NCBI GenBank assembly: GCA_002503825.1
Contig: DASP01000007.1
Location: 62,001 to 126,000, forward strand
Direction: 5' to 3'
Length of the DNA: 64,000 nucleotides
From: Methanoregulaceae archaeon UBA467
GTDB lineage: Archaea; Halobacteriota; Methanomicrobia; Methanomicrobiales; Methanospirillaceae
Under the pieces are notes generated by a model, which was given only the letters and a program-made list of their open reading frames with translations, made no database searches and was not told where the DNA came from. Positions 32,447 through 43,000 of this stretch are shown here, one piece after another (positions within the stretch are counted from its first letter, which is position 1; every line of letters begins with the position of its first letter). The position numbers and the translations under genes are program-made.

Positions 32447-33607
32447 ATGGATCAAAAACAGGGGTTCAGGCGCTCACTCGGCATGAAAGAACTTGTGAGC
32501 CTTGGTGTCGGCGGCACCATCGGTTCTGGTATATTTGTCGTCCCGGGTATCGCTGCCGCGATTATGGGTTCTGCATCACTCTTTGCATGGGTTATAGTCG
32601 CGTGTTCGGCGACCTGCGTTTTACTCTCACTTTCATGGATCGTCCCTCTCTTCGGCCGGGAGGGATCTTTTTATTCGATCTTTCATTTCATGTTCGGAGA
32701 GAAAATTGCGACACTGCTCATCCTCCTTTACGTTTTTGGGTCGCTGGCGGGAATTGCAACCATTGCAGCAGGAATAGGACAGTATCTCTCATTTTTTGGT
32801 GTTTCATATCTACTCGGAATTGAGATTGCGATTATCATCCTGTTCTGCGGCATGAACATTATAGGGATCTCGATTTCAGGGATGACCGAAAATGTTCTGA
32901 CCATCCTTAAGATTGTACCGCTCGTTATAATCTCAATCGTTCTCATCCCCTTCATCGACATCTCAAACCTGGTCCCGTTCCCTCCTGTCGCACCCATCGG
33001 CCTCGTATCAACGATACTCATCGTATACTGGCCTTTCACCGGCTTTGAGATCAGTGCGATTCCCGTAAATGAAGTAAAGGACACAGGGTCAGTTTCAAAG
33101 GCCCTTCTTCTTGTAATGGTCCTTGTCACAGCGATTTACCTGGCCCTCAATATTTCTCTAATCGGAAGTGCAGGAAGCAGCATTCTTGCCGGATCTCCTG
33201 CACCAATTGCCGCAGCAGTCTCCCTGATCTATGCCGACAGCGGGGGAATAATCGGAATTATCGGGATTATTGCCATGCTCTCCGCAATAAACGCATATAT
33301 CATCGGTTCTTCCCGCACATTGCATTCATTTGGAAACCGGTGTTCAATACCCGGTATTTGTGATCTGAATACACTCGGCACTCCTGCGGTTGCCCTTGTC
33401 ATGATATGTGTCATCAGTGCCGCCCTTCTTCTGGTATCAAACCAGTTCGCAGTCCTCGCGGTCATCTCGGTAGTCGCAACGCTCCTTCCATATATTGCAT
33501 TCTGCATCATGGCTCTCGTTCTCCTGCCGGGCGCACCAAAAAAGATAATTGCATTGTCCGGGGCGCTCTCAACACTTTCAATTCTTACCTTTTTCTTTCT
33601 TGTATAA
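32447..33607 (+). CDS. APC-family amino acid permease
   Basis: 386-aa membrane protein with about 11 helices. The first helix holds the APC signature GVGGTIGSGIFVVPGIAA (unwound GSGIF substrate site), and PFTGFEISAIP near residue 200 is the second conserved gating region. It is shorter than the usual 430-480 residues because the C-terminus stops after the last helix (ILTFFFLV). The substrate is not predictable. An independent gene, with a GGAAGGTG site just upstream. Confidence 0.87.
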   Translation: MDQKQGFRRSLGMKELVSLGVGGTIGSGIFVVPGIAAAIMGSASLFAWVIVACSATCVLLSLSWIVPLFGREGSFYSIFHFMFGEKIATLLILLYVFGSLAGIATIAAGIGQYLSFFGVSYLLGIEIAIIILFCGMNIIGISISGMTENVLTILKIVPLVIISIVLIPFIDISNLVPFPPVAPIGLVSTILIVYWPFTGFEISAIPVNEVKDTGSVSKALLLVMVLVTAIYLALNISLIGSAGSSILAGSPAPIAAAVSLIYADSGGIIGIIGIIAMLSAINAYIIGSSRTLHSFGNRCSIPGICDLNTLGTPAVALVMICVISAALLLVSNQFAVLAVISVVATLLPYIAFCIMALVLLPGAPKKIIALSGALSTLSILTFFFLV

Positions 33608-33718
33608 TTCAACCCGGACGGATGAGCTGATACTGCCAGGGGCATGCATTGAACCGTGAATATCAGACTATTTCATAAGCAGCCCTGTCACACACATCCT
33701 GTTAACGGAGCATACAAT

Positions 33719-34438
33719 ATGAGAGAGAACTGGCTACTGTTCGTCGCAATAATTGTTTTTTCATGTGTACCGATGCTGCAGCTGGTCTCGGCCGGCAGTG
33801 TATATGACAACACTATCACCGGAAGTGACTGGATCAGCCGGGCGTATTATTCGCAGGCTGAAACCGGAACAATCCCCTCCTATTCATTCGAAGGGAGCAG
33901 GACGTTTAACAGGCCCGCCCTTCCTTCCAGGATACCTGTTATCAATCACTCAGCCATTCCGTCGTGGTGGTCATGGAAAAAACCGGTCCTGCCGGATCAG
34001 GCACCTGTTCCGGTCCCAAGCCCTTCAGTGTCCCCTTTTTTGCCTGCTGACAACAACGTTTCCCCATCACCAGCCCCTGCAGACCAGTCCGGAACGACGG
34101 CCGGGGACAGTGTCGTCATAAGTGACCTCAACCTCGTGCAGGACTGGGTACGGATAACAAATACAGGGACGCACCCGGTGAGCATGACCGGCTGGCGGCT
34201 GACCAACGCGGGCGGGCGAAACAGCCTTACATTTATCGACTGGAACAACCCTGACGGATCAACATACACGTTTACGCTGATGCCGCGTACAACTGTCACG
34301 GTCTATTCCGGGACGACCGGTACCCCGACCAATACCCGGCTCTACTGGCCGTATGATAACCTCTGGAATGACAGCGGGGATACTGCGTACCTCTATAATC
34401 CCGGGGGAGATCTCGTCAGCAGCATTTCCCGGCCCTGA
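33719..34438 (+). CDS. Secreted lamin-tail-domain (LTD) protein
   Basis: 239 aa: signal peptide (WLLFVAIIVFSCVPMLQLVSAG), a proline/serine-rich linker (residues about 100-140, PVPVPSPSVSPF) and a C-terminal lamin tail domain, with VVISDLNLVQDWVRITNTG, MTGWRLTNAGG and WNDSGDTAYLYNPGGDLVSS matching the family. LTD domains in secreted microbial proteins are often attached to nucleases or surface proteins; here it stands alone. The ATG at 33719 gives the signal peptide; the frame upstream to 33656 is unlikely. Confidence 0.82.
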   Translation: MRENWLLFVAIIVFSCVPMLQLVSAGSVYDNTITGSDWISRAYYSQAETGTIPSYSFEGSRTFNRPALPSRIPVINHSAIPSWWSWKKPVLPDQAPVPVPSPSVSPFLPADNNVSPSPAPADQSGTTAGDSVVISDLNLVQDWVRITNTGTHPVSMTGWRLTNAGGRNSLTFIDWNNPDGSTYTFTLMPRTTVTVYSGTTGTPTNTRLYWPYDNLWNDSGDTAYLYNPGGDLVSSISRP

Positions 34439-34677
34439 ATTATCTTTTCTCCGGAAACGGATTTTTTATTGCAGAAGAGGTATGATCATTCCTCATGCAC
34501 GGTCATAGATCCCGGAAACAGCTCTTTGCCGCATGGGAAGAAAGACCTGAAATGAGGGGTGTTTTTTACAGGGCTTACCATGCATGGTGAATGAAAATCC
34601 GGCAGAACCGCTGGGAAAAATAATTTTCATGGTTCTGATACCAGATCATATTGCATTTACCGGACTGAGGAACCACT

Positions 34678-34869
34678 ATGCCTGAAAAACTCTGCCCTGT
34701 TGATAAAAAGCCCTGTATAAGGGAACTCTGTGTAATTTTCAATGAAGATTACGGCCTTTGCTCATGGGCCATCATTGTCCCGGATAAAGGCCGGGTCCCG
34801 TACCAGGATACCACGCGTATCGAGAGACATGAAAAGAAGGGAAGTTATCGTGCCCACCTTTTCGATTGA
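34678..34869 (+). CDS. Small cysteine-containing hypothetical protein
   Basis: 63 aa with three or four cysteines (LCPVDKKPCIRELCVIF, then YGLCSW) and a charged C-terminus. The C-x6-C-x5-C spacing suggests a metal or structural site. I do not recognise it. Start ATG is preceded by GAGGAAC. Codon use looks like neighbouring genes. Confidence 0.55.
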   Translation: MPEKLCPVDKKPCIRELCVIFNEDYGLCSWAIIVPDKGRVPYQDTTRIERHEKKGSYRAHLFD

Positions 34870-34947
34870 ATACCGGCCCGGACCTGGTTTTTCCTTCTGC
34901 CTGACCGGATACAAATACTCAAATATCCGGGAGGTGATCTTGTTCTT

Positions 34948-35409
34948 ATGAAGTTGTGGCTGCTGATCTCTGTTTGTATCCTTACTGTCCTGGTAGCATG
35001 TGCGGGATGTACACAGGAACAAAAAAATGTAACGCCCGCTCCGACACCAGAGCCGACAGACACACCGGTGATCCCAGCTCCCGTCTCATATGTTCCCGGT
35101 CCGACCGATGTAATCCCGCCTGCATACAACATACAGATACAGGTCGACCGGAACCAGGTTTCAATCCATCCTGATATCATCACCACCTTCCGCGGGGGTA
35201 CAGGGATCTCCTTCATCTCGAGCCTCGAGGTAAAGGTGACCAGGTCAGACGGCCTTGTGGAAACAGGTTTTCTCCCGAAGCCGGATATAGGTGATAAAAT
35301 TACAATTGAGGGAACGACGGGTAGTGACCGGGTCGAAGTGTTTGCACATATGAAAAACGGAGAGGTGTATAAAATTTATGACCAGCTCCTCCCGTTCAGG
35401 AACAGGTAA
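34948..35409 (+). CDS. Lipoprotein, paralogue of the one at 38077
   Basis: 153 aa with a lipobox (LVACAGC, Cys near residue 21), a threonine/proline-rich stalk (TPAPTPEPTDTPVIPAP, in part) and a beta-rich C-terminal domain: TFRGGTGISFISSLEVKVTRSDG, IEGTTGSDRVEVFAHMKNGEVYKIYDQLL. The 38077 protein shares EFRGGTGM, TVTRSDGTVET, GTTGKDRVEV and EYKIYDQVLEF, so the two genes are paralogues 3 kb apart. Probably membrane-anchored on the outer face; role unknown. Confidence 0.8.
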   Translation: MKLWLLISVCILTVLVACAGCTQEQKNVTPAPTPEPTDTPVIPAPVSYVPGPTDVIPPAYNIQIQVDRNQVSIHPDIITTFRGGTGISFISSLEVKVTRSDGLVETGFLPKPDIGDKITIEGTTGSDRVEVFAHMKNGEVYKIYDQLLPFRNR

Positions 35410-35490
35410 TATCACCTGACATTTTTTTGTTTTCTCTTTATTTCCGGGGGATGGCAATATTTATCCGTCTGCGGGTTATCACGATTTCTA

Positions 35491-36294
35491 ATGTACGTTC
35501 CACACTTCCCCTTAAAAGCCTCTCCGCACGTATTTATCGCGGCTCTGTTGATATTCACCGCATGTATCGCGGTCCCTTGTGCCGCCGCTCCCCGTGTCGC
35601 AATGATTGGCGATTCAATCAACTTAAACGGCTCTGTCATGCTCGTCGATACCGTTTATCTCTTTGTCACCGGTCCGGGTATGCCTCCGGGCGGGGCACGG
35701 ATGGACAACAGCAACGCAGCGGTTGTCACCGGTGATCCCATGACCTTTACCCAGGTACCCGTGGTAAATGACAGGTGGGAATATATCTGGAATACCGGGC
35801 GTGTCTCCGGGGGTCTTGCACCAGGGCTCTGCACCGTCTATGTGTCCACCGAGCCAGTGTCAGCACGGGACCTGTCAGGGGTGAAGTATGCCGATATCGA
35901 GATCATGCTTGAAAAGGCAGTGACGACCGGAAGCATAGATGTCACCACCGAACCGTCTGATGCACAGGTATCCCTGGACGGTAAATTCATGGGATTCTCA
36001 CCCCTGACCATTCCGGGTCTTTCCCCGGGAGCCTATGACGTCTCGGTCGCACTCGACGGGTATATACCACAAAACGGTCCTGTGGATGTTGTTGCAGGAA
36101 AGACTGCCCTGTTTTCAAAGACCCTGCAGCCCAATGCAACACCGGTCACGACAACGGTGCCAGCGACACCAGTAACACCTGCATCGCCGTCTCAGACCGG
36201 GACTCCCCTGCCTGCACCAACAGAGATACCCGTTTCCTGGGGATTGGCAGGTATCCCGTTCGCGTTCTGGATCTCCCGGAAATACTGGAAATAA
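35491..36294 (+). CDS. PEGA-domain cell-surface protein with MEMO-like N-terminal region
   Basis: 267 aa: signal peptide (AALLIFTACIAVPCAAAP), a beta-sandwich-like region with SINLNGSVMLVDTVYLFVTGPGMPPGG, TFTQVPVVNDRWEYIWNTG and GLCTVYVSTEP (a pattern I have seen in surface proteins of Methanomicrobia), one PEGA repeat (residues about 148-215, GSIDVTTEPSDAQVSLDGKFMG), a Thr/Pro-rich linker and a short hydrophobic C-terminal helix followed by a basic tail (RKYWK). Likely an anchored surface protein; function unknown. Confidence 0.8.
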   Translation: MYVPHFPLKASPHVFIAALLIFTACIAVPCAAAPRVAMIGDSINLNGSVMLVDTVYLFVTGPGMPPGGARMDNSNAAVVTGDPMTFTQVPVVNDRWEYIWNTGRVSGGLAPGLCTVYVSTEPVSARDLSGVKYADIEIMLEKAVTTGSIDVTTEPSDAQVSLDGKFMGFSPLTIPGLSPGAYDVSVALDGYIPQNGPVDVVAGKTALFSKTLQPNATPVTTTVPATPVTPASPSQTGTPLPAPTEIPVSWGLAGIPFAFWISRKYWK

Positions 36295-36719
36295 TGAGGA
36301 TCGGGCTGGTATGAAAACGCAGGCAATATTCTCCCGCCCTTTTTTTCGTGCTGAACCGTGAGCAGGGAAGGCTCATAGTGCGCTCTGTTAAAATCCATAT
36401 ATGAATATACCGGCAGAAATAGTGAGAGAACGAAAAAAAGTGTTCAACAGAATCATATGTAGTAAAATCAATGAAGATGCTCCCTGTCGAATTATGAGGA
36501 CTGCATATACAGCCCGGGCATCGGTCACCTGAGTGTCATCGTACAGAGTGCGGCACGGGCAGGCCAACCACGCTGTAAACTGACCGGATAATAGTTATTT
36601 TCTCATTTTTTTCTACGATGCTGCAGTATAATTCAGGGATAAGAAAAAGATCTGTTTCCGGCTCCAAAGGGAAACCTTATATTATTTCGGTCCGATGGAT
36701 GCTATTGAGGTGATTCAAG
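36295..36719. other. Gene-free interval
   Basis: About 425 bp of AT-rich spacer. It includes a CTCTGTTAAAA motif at 36383 and a TTCAACAGAATC motif at 36443-36454 that are imperfectly inverted about 60 bp apart, but no transposase or ORF. The end carries the promoter region of the next gene (AACCTTATATTATTTCGG). Confidence 0.4.
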
Positions 36720-36875
36720 ATGTGTACTGTTGGAGGTCCTGTTGATATGGATATCCCCCCGGAACGCGTGACCGGCAAACCGTACCGGTGCAGGGAATGT
36801 GGTGAAAAGTTCAAGGGAATCGGAAAAAGGCCGATGTGCCCGTCCTGCCAGTCAGAAGATGTAGAAGAGATCTGA
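36720..36875 (+). CDS. Tiny zinc-ribbon protein
   Basis: 51-aa ORF missed by length-limited gene finding. It starts MCTVGGPVDMD and carries YRCRECGEKFKGIGKRP then MCPSCQSEDVEEI: a CxxC...CxxC zinc ribbon with an acidic tail. A textbook ribosome site (GAGGTGAT) lies eight bases before the ATG. It has the look of small methanogen metal-binding proteins, possibly a metallochaperone; not assignable further. Confidence 0.72.
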   Translation: MCTVGGPVDMDIPPERVTGKPYRCRECGEKFKGIGKRPMCPSCQSEDVEEI

Positions 36876-36891
36876 TACTGGCAACTGGTTT

Positions 36892-37842
36892 TTATTTTTT
36901 TATTTCTGTTTTAAAACTTGTTTTCCCGCCTGCTTTTTTATATGCCTCGCGGGCCTCTGAATCTCTGCCAAGCGCCTCCAGTGACTGCCCCATTAAACGC
37001 CAGGCCCCGCTCTTCTCCGGAGCTGTTGTAACAACCTTTGAGAACGATTCCACCGCGTCCTTGTGCTGTCCAAGGTGTGCCAGTGCGATTCCCCGGTTAT
37101 ACCATGCCCCGGCATGTGTCTTGTCAAGACGAAGCAGCCGGTCAAACGAATTGATCGCATCAGAATAACGACCGGCTGAAGCAAGACAGACCCCACGGTT
37201 CAGGAGAGCCAGTCCGTAGGCAGGGCATAATGCAATGGCTGAATCGTAGCTCCCGACAGCCCCCTCATAATCGCCGAGCGCTGCACAGGCCACGCCCCGG
37301 TTATAAAATGCCTCGTGCACGCGGGGATTAATACGCAATACTTCGGTAAAAGAGACATACGAATCCCTGAATAATTCCCTGTCAAGCTGGATCACTCCCC
37401 TGTTATACCATGCATCGGCAGAATCAGGAGAATCACGTATCACCTGTTCAAGTTCCTTTACGGCATCTTCAGAGTCGCCCTTTCCATGGAGGAGAACCGC
37501 CCGGTTAATGCGGGCTCCTGAAAAACCCGGATTTATCCGGATCGCAGAATCATAACATTCAATTGCATCCCGTTCCCGTCCGAGGTTTGAGTATGCTATT
37601 CCAAGATTATACCATGCATCGGCTGATCCCGGGGTTCCGGCCAGTGCATCCTCGAGGCAGGAGGCGGCCGCTTCATCCTGTCCGGCCCCGATGAATGTAA
37701 TTCCAAGCAGGATCCTGACCCCGCTTCTTCCAGGGTCCAGCGCCAGTGCTTTTTCAAAGGCCTCTGCCGCCGCTTTGAATTTTCCTTTTTTTGAGAGTGC
37801 AATCCCGCGTGCGATAAATACAGTGCATCGGTCCGTGCTCAC
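36892..37842 (-). CDS. TPR-repeat protein
   Basis: 316 aa composed almost wholly of 34-residue TPR repeats: AWYNLGIAYSNLGRERDAIECYDSAIRINPG, AWYNRGIALAHLGQHKDAVESFSKVV and others (quoted in parts), about eight to nine copies from residue 5 to 300. Such proteins are scaffolds for protein-protein contacts. There is no signal peptide or enzymatic domain. It converges with the small zinc-ribbon gene (16 bp between stops). The partner is unknown. Confidence 0.88.
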   Translation of the reverse strand: MSTDRCTVFIARGIALSKKGKFKAAAEAFEKALALDPGRSGVRILLGITFIGAGQDEAAASCLEDALAGTPGSADAWYNLGIAYSNLGRERDAIECYDSAIRINPGFSGARINRAVLLHGKGDSEDAVKELEQVIRDSPDSADAWYNRGVIQLDRELFRDSYVSFTEVLRINPRVHEAFYNRGVACAALGDYEGAVGSYDSAIALCPAYGLALLNRGVCLASAGRYSDAINSFDRLLRLDKTHAGAWYNRGIALAHLGQHKDAVESFSKVVTTAPEKSGAWRLMGQSLEALGRDSEAREAYKKAGGKTSFKTEIKK

Positions 37843-38076
37843 TTTTTTTCTCCTCCTTGATTTTCAATGATCTGTCAGGGCATCCATACCCCTGTTATCC
37901 GGAGCCGCGGGTCAATCAAGCACTTTTTCTTCGAAACGACCATTCTGGGACTTTACAGGGGCAGTGCAAAGCTGCGGGCGGTGTGATCCCGGGAGGTATA
38001 TATTCGTAAACATCTGGTAATTATTCCGCTGGTATCTGCAAAATGGTAAAATATCATGGGCTCCAGAATGATTGGT

Positions 38077-38523
38077 ATGAAACACAGTCTCATTGGCCTT
38101 GCCATACTCATCATTGCAGTACTTCTCACTGCAGGATGTACCGGGAGTCCACAGCAGGGGGCCGCAACACAGGCCCCGACTCCTTCCCTGACAGTCCCTC
38201 CGACCCTCACTGCAACCCCGACTGACGTCATTCCCGTGGACCAGGCGATCATTGTTGAAGTGAGCAGGGGTACATTATCATACGACCCTAAAATTAAGGT
38301 CGAATTCCGCGGGGGTACCGGTATGAACCTCCTCTCGTATATCGATGCAACCGTCACCCGCTCAGACGGCACCGTCGAGACTGCACGGTTGACCGCTCCG
38401 GTTATCGGAGATTATGTCGAGTTAACCGGTACTACCGGGAAGGACAGGGTTGAAGTAACGGAACGGCTTAAAAACGGTAACGAGTACAAGATATATGACC
38501 AGGTGCTTGAATTCAGAAAATAA
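38077..38523 (+). CDS. Lipoprotein, paralogue of the one at 34948
   Basis: 148 aa from ATG 38077 (KHSLIGLAI): lipobox LLTAGC near residue 20, a Thr/Pro stalk (TPSLTVPPTLTATPTD) and the same C-terminal domain as its paralogue (EFRGGTGM, ATVTRSDG, LTGTTGKDRVEVTERLKNGNEYKIYDQV, in parts). The two domains are about half identical by eye. The ORF could begin at 38056, but the 38077 start gives a standard signal peptide. Surface lipoprotein of unknown role. Confidence 0.8.
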   Translation: MKHSLIGLAILIIAVLLTAGCTGSPQQGAATQAPTPSLTVPPTLTATPTDVIPVDQAIIVEVSRGTLSYDPKIKVEFRGGTGMNLLSYIDATVTRSDGTVETARLTAPVIGDYVELTGTTGKDRVEVTERLKNGNEYKIYDQVLEFRK

Positions 38524-38662
38524 CTCATTTTTCAAAATTTTTCATACGCCATGTGTGACGGACCGGCTTTTTTTTGCATGAAACGACCCTCGCCGGTCAG
38601 CAACAGGCAGGGTATCCGTCGTTCCGGACGACCGGTTTCACCAGCAGGGAATGGTTTTCTGA

Positions 38663-39976
38663 ATGACTGACGTGGGAGTATACATCCTCTTCATCGGCGT
38701 CCTGATATTTCTCGGACACCTGTTCTTTCGTATCTTCATCCTTACACGGATACCTGATCTCCTGCTCCTGATGCTTTTCGGCATCCTTATAGGGCCTGTA
38801 CTGGGGCTGGTCAGTCCCGATAGTTTCGGGGTATTCGGGACGATATTTCCAACACTAACGCTGATCATTATCCTTTTCGAAGGCGGCCTGAACCTGAAGA
38901 TCGACACCGTCCTGAGCACATTCAGGGATGCAACTGCTCTCACGTTCTTTAATTTTTTTACGACGCTTGGAGTCAGCGCATACCTTATCTATACAATACT
39001 CGGGTATCCGGTGATCCCGTCCCTTATATTCGGGGCAATTCTTGGTGCGACCAGCTCTGCAGTCGTCATTCCCCTGCTCCCCCAGCTCCGGCTTCGTGAA
39101 GAAAGCAGGACCATCCTTTCAATTGAATCTGCATTCAGCGACGTGATCAGTATCGTCGTCGTCCTTACCCTTCTCAAGATTGCCACAAGTCCGGATGTGG
39201 ATTTCTTTTCTCTGACCGAGACATTTTTCCTGTCCGTTCTTTTAGCACTCTTTTTCGGGCTCCTGGCAGCACTCGGATGGGCGGTCATACGGAAACGATT
39301 CCAGATATTTGACTCTCTTTTTTCAACACCGGCGTTTATGTTCATTATCTATGGCCTGCTGGAGATGTCAGGGATAAGCGGGGCCATCGGGGTCCTTACC
39401 TTTGGAATTACACTCGGAAACATGGATTATTTTAAACCACGTGTTTTTACAGAGAATTTCAACATGTATATCCTGAACAGGAGAGACTTTGACCCGGGGG
39501 AGATTGAACTTAATTCCACCGAACGATTCTTTTTCGCCGAAATTGTCTTTCTTTTCAAGACTTTTTTCTTCATCTACATCGGTATTTCGATGCATTTTCT
39601 GGAGACGCCCGTTATAATGGCAGGAATTTTACTCACCCTGCTCCTGTACCTCCTTCGCATACCGGTCATATGGGCTTCAATTCCAAAAAACACTCCGAAA
39701 TGGGATGCTGGGATTATGGCAATCATGGTGCCGAAGGGCCTTGCCGCCGCAGTCCTCGCATCACTTCCTTTGCAGGCAGGAATTACCGGGGGTGAATTTA
39801 TCAGGGATACTGTCTTTGCAGTTATTTTTTTCAGTATCACCGTAAATGCAGCCCTGATATTTCTTATTGACAGGACCCCTGTAAAAAGGATATATAATCT
39901 GTTTTTCACCGAATACGGGCGTGAAAATAATAATAGCAAGGGGGAACAGAACGTTCCATCAGGGAGAGGCGGGTGA
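38663..39976 (+). CDS. Cation:proton antiporter (CPA family)
   Basis: 437 aa, about 12 membrane helices. The family core is present: GHLFFRIFILTRIPDLLLLMLFGILIGP at the start, EGGLNLKIDTV, GAILGATSSAVVIPLL, IESAFSDVISIVVV (the ion-binding region; the expected Asn-Asp pair reads Ser-Asp) and GIMAIMVPKGLAAAVLAS. Hydrophilic loops after helix 8 are longer than usual. An Na+ or K+/H+ antiporter is likely; which ion cannot be told. The C-terminal tail is short, with no TrkA domain. Confidence 0.87.
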   Translation: MTDVGVYILFIGVLIFLGHLFFRIFILTRIPDLLLLMLFGILIGPVLGLVSPDSFGVFGTIFPTLTLIIILFEGGLNLKIDTVLSTFRDATALTFFNFFTTLGVSAYLIYTILGYPVIPSLIFGAILGATSSAVVIPLLPQLRLREESRTILSIESAFSDVISIVVVLTLLKIATSPDVDFFSLTETFFLSVLLALFFGLLAALGWAVIRKRFQIFDSLFSTPAFMFIIYGLLEMSGISGAIGVLTFGITLGNMDYFKPRVFTENFNMYILNRRDFDPGEIELNSTERFFFAEIVFLFKTFFFIYIGISMHFLETPVIMAGILLTLLLYLLRIPVIWASIPKNTPKWDAGIMAIMVPKGLAAAVLASLPLQAGITGGEFIRDTVFAVIFFSITVNAALIFLIDRTPVKRIYNLFFTEYGRENNNSKGEQNVPSGRGG

Positions 39977-40044
39977 TAAAAAGAGGGGCACATTTCCCGT
40001 ATAGAGTTCCCGGCCGGGCCCCGGGCTTTCATCCGGGCCTTTTA

Positions 40045-43000
40045 TCAGGGAGGCACCGCCGGCCCGGTAAAGCGGTAATATCCAGCCGGGATTTTAATTT
40101 CGAATTTCGCACCGGCGTTTTGTACTCCCACTTCCCGTATTGAAAAACCCGTCATAGAGAGAATTTCCCTGACAAGGAACAACCCGTAACCGGTATTCTG
40201 TCCGACACCGGGTTCAAATATCCGTTCTTTTTCAGATTCAGCAATTCCGACGCCATCATCTTCCACCATGATCGTCAGGCATTCTCCTGATTCTGATGCT
40301 GATATCAGAATTTTTGAGATCTTCTTCCCGTACTCGAGTGCATTCTCGATCAGGTTATAGAATACCTTTTCAAAGAGAGGGTCGGCATATACTTCGAGAC
40401 CGCAGATATCGAGGTACACGGTTACATATCGTAATTCGAGGAGGTATGCGGATTTCCGGACGGCATCGGCCACGTCCTGCCACGACGGCTCCTTCATTCC
40501 CACGTCCTGGTAACTTCCGGCAAAATTCAGGAGATGCATGATTGCCGTTACTGCACGTTCTTCCTTCCGTATATAGGAGAGAACCCTTGGATCGTCGACA
40601 ATTTCACGCGTAAGGTCGAGATATCCGGAAAGGACTGAAAGCCTGTTATTGACATCATGGCGGGTCATCCTTCCCAACAGGGTGAGCTTACGGTTCATCA
40701 TCGATATCGCTTCCTCGGCATTTTTCCGGCCGGTCACATCGGTGATAATTACCGCAGTCCTTGACACGTTCCCGTCCTCGTCCCTGACCGGGTAGAGGGC
40801 ATGCATGAATATCTTATTATTCTTCTTTTCCTCAAAAACAACCGGTTTCCCGTCTGAAACGACCATGCGCAGGTGTTGCTTTACAGCGTCGGCCTGTTCC
40901 GGCGAGATCAGCCCGAATATATCTTTTCCGGGGATACTGTCCGGTTCAAGGTGAGCCTCTGCGATGAAGGCTTCATTTGCAAGTAAAAGCCTGCCACCGG
41001 TATCGATCAGGAATGCCGCTTCCGGAAGCGTATTAAAAAATGTCCTCATGGTGGCTTCTGCATCAAAAAGCGCATTTTCAGCCATTTTCTGTTCGGTGAT
41101 ATCAAATGCCACCCCAAGAGTTCCGATGATAGTCCCGTCTGCAGATCGTAAGGGTTCGACATGTGAACTGAACACCCGGCCGTTAAATTGAGCCCCGTAC
41201 TCTACAGATTCTCCTTTTAATGCCCTCTTATGCATCTCAACCGCTATATCCACACCATGATGCCCGTGGTAAAACTCATGCAGGGGTAACCCTACGACCT
41301 GGTTCGGGTTGAGTCCGATCTTCCCGAGTCCTGCGCCATACGATGAGGTAAAACAAAGTGCCGTATCCGTTGTCCATAATGTTCCCGGCATCTGTTCGGC
41401 TATCATTTTCAGCCGTTCCTCGCTCTTTCTCAGTGCGTCTTCCGCCTTTTTCTTCTCTGAAATGTCAAGGGCTATGCCCTGCGAACCTGTTATGTTACCT
41501 GATTTGTCAAATACCGGGGTGACATTCTGTATGACCGGGAACACACGACCCTTTCCTCTTCGTGCAACAAACCTGCATTCATAATTTAAAGCGCTGTTAC
41601 CCCTGCTGATAACATCCTGGTAAATCCTTACACCTTCGGCAAGGTCGTCAGGGTGTACGTTTGGTGTGAACGGCTGGTTGATCATCTCCTCCCCGGTCAC
41701 CTCGAATGCTTCGAGCCCTTTTTTATTCATAAATACAATATTCCCGGAGTTATCAGCGATGTAAATGATATCAGGAAGGTTGTTGAGGACGTCGTGGTAT
41801 TTACGCTCATATTCTTCCCTGGCAACCTCGGCCTCTTTTTTCCCGGTTATGTCGATCGTCTGCATGACAAAGCCGGAAAAATGACCGTATTTATCACTAA
41901 GCGGTTCCCACGAGGTCGATGCATACCACGTCCCGCCATCTTTTTTCACCCCCCTGTATTCCAGATTCCTCCCACCGCACCGTTTCCTGAAGATATCCCG
42001 TAACTGTGTATCCACCCGTTCCCGGTCGTCTTCATAGACCCAGTCAATAATCGAGGTTTTTAGTTCGCCGGTTGTAAAACCCGTAAGGGTTTGACAGTTC
42101 GGGCTCACGTACACATTAATCCCGTTGATATCACAAAATGTCAGCAGGCTCGGGGCAGTCTCAACAATATTCCTGAATTTTTCCTCGTTTTCCCTGATTG
42201 CCTCTTCTGCCACCTTACGCCCGGTCAGGTCTTCGACTATCACATCGATCCAGCCGGGCGTTTCCGGATCGTTCTGTTTTAATATTGCGGTTACCTGTAC
42301 CGGGATTGTCACACCGTCATTTTTTTTCAGGACGGTTTCATATCCTCTCGCGACTCCCCCGGCAGATACGGCGTCCGATAATTTCGTGAATTCCCGTTCG
42401 TCAGAAAAAAGCTTGAAAAACGGGGTCCCGTTTAAACTATCGCGGGTATCATACCCGAGCATCCGTAAAAATCCCATACTTGAACACTGGAGTTCCCAGC
42501 CGTCTGTTGCCGATGCCCGAAAAATTCCGGCGCTGATATTTTCAACAAGAGAGCGGTATCTTTCCTCGCTTTCTTTTAAACTTTTTTCCTCCTGTTCAAG
42601 CCTCATGATATAGTCCGAGAGTGACGCCTGTGTTGCCTTCAGCTCGCCGAGGGTTCTGGCCATCTGCAGATTTGACGCTACAAGTTCTTCCTGTGTCCGG
42701 ATAAGCCCTGATATGTCCTGTACAAATGATACGATATAATCGACTTCCCCGGCCTCGTTCCTGACCGGCATTGACGATACCTCGACCGAAATCTCAGTCC
42801 CGTCGTTACGGAGATATTTTTTTCTCAGGGTTTTATCCTGCAATTCCCCTGAAATAATTAGTTCGTATGTTTTCTTCTCGTTCTCAAGGTCACCCGGGAG
42901 AGTGATATCTGTCCATGAACGGTCTGCCACCTCATCCCTGCTGTATCCAAAAATAGAGCAGAATTTTTCATTACCTGAAAGCCATTTCATCGCTGGCGAC

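Noticed and set aside
36382..36454. Imperfect inverted CTCTGTT motifs about 60 bp apart as a mini-transposon
   Set aside because: Arms are short and match poorly; no target duplication, and similar CTCTGTT strings elsewhere in the window lack the inverted partner.
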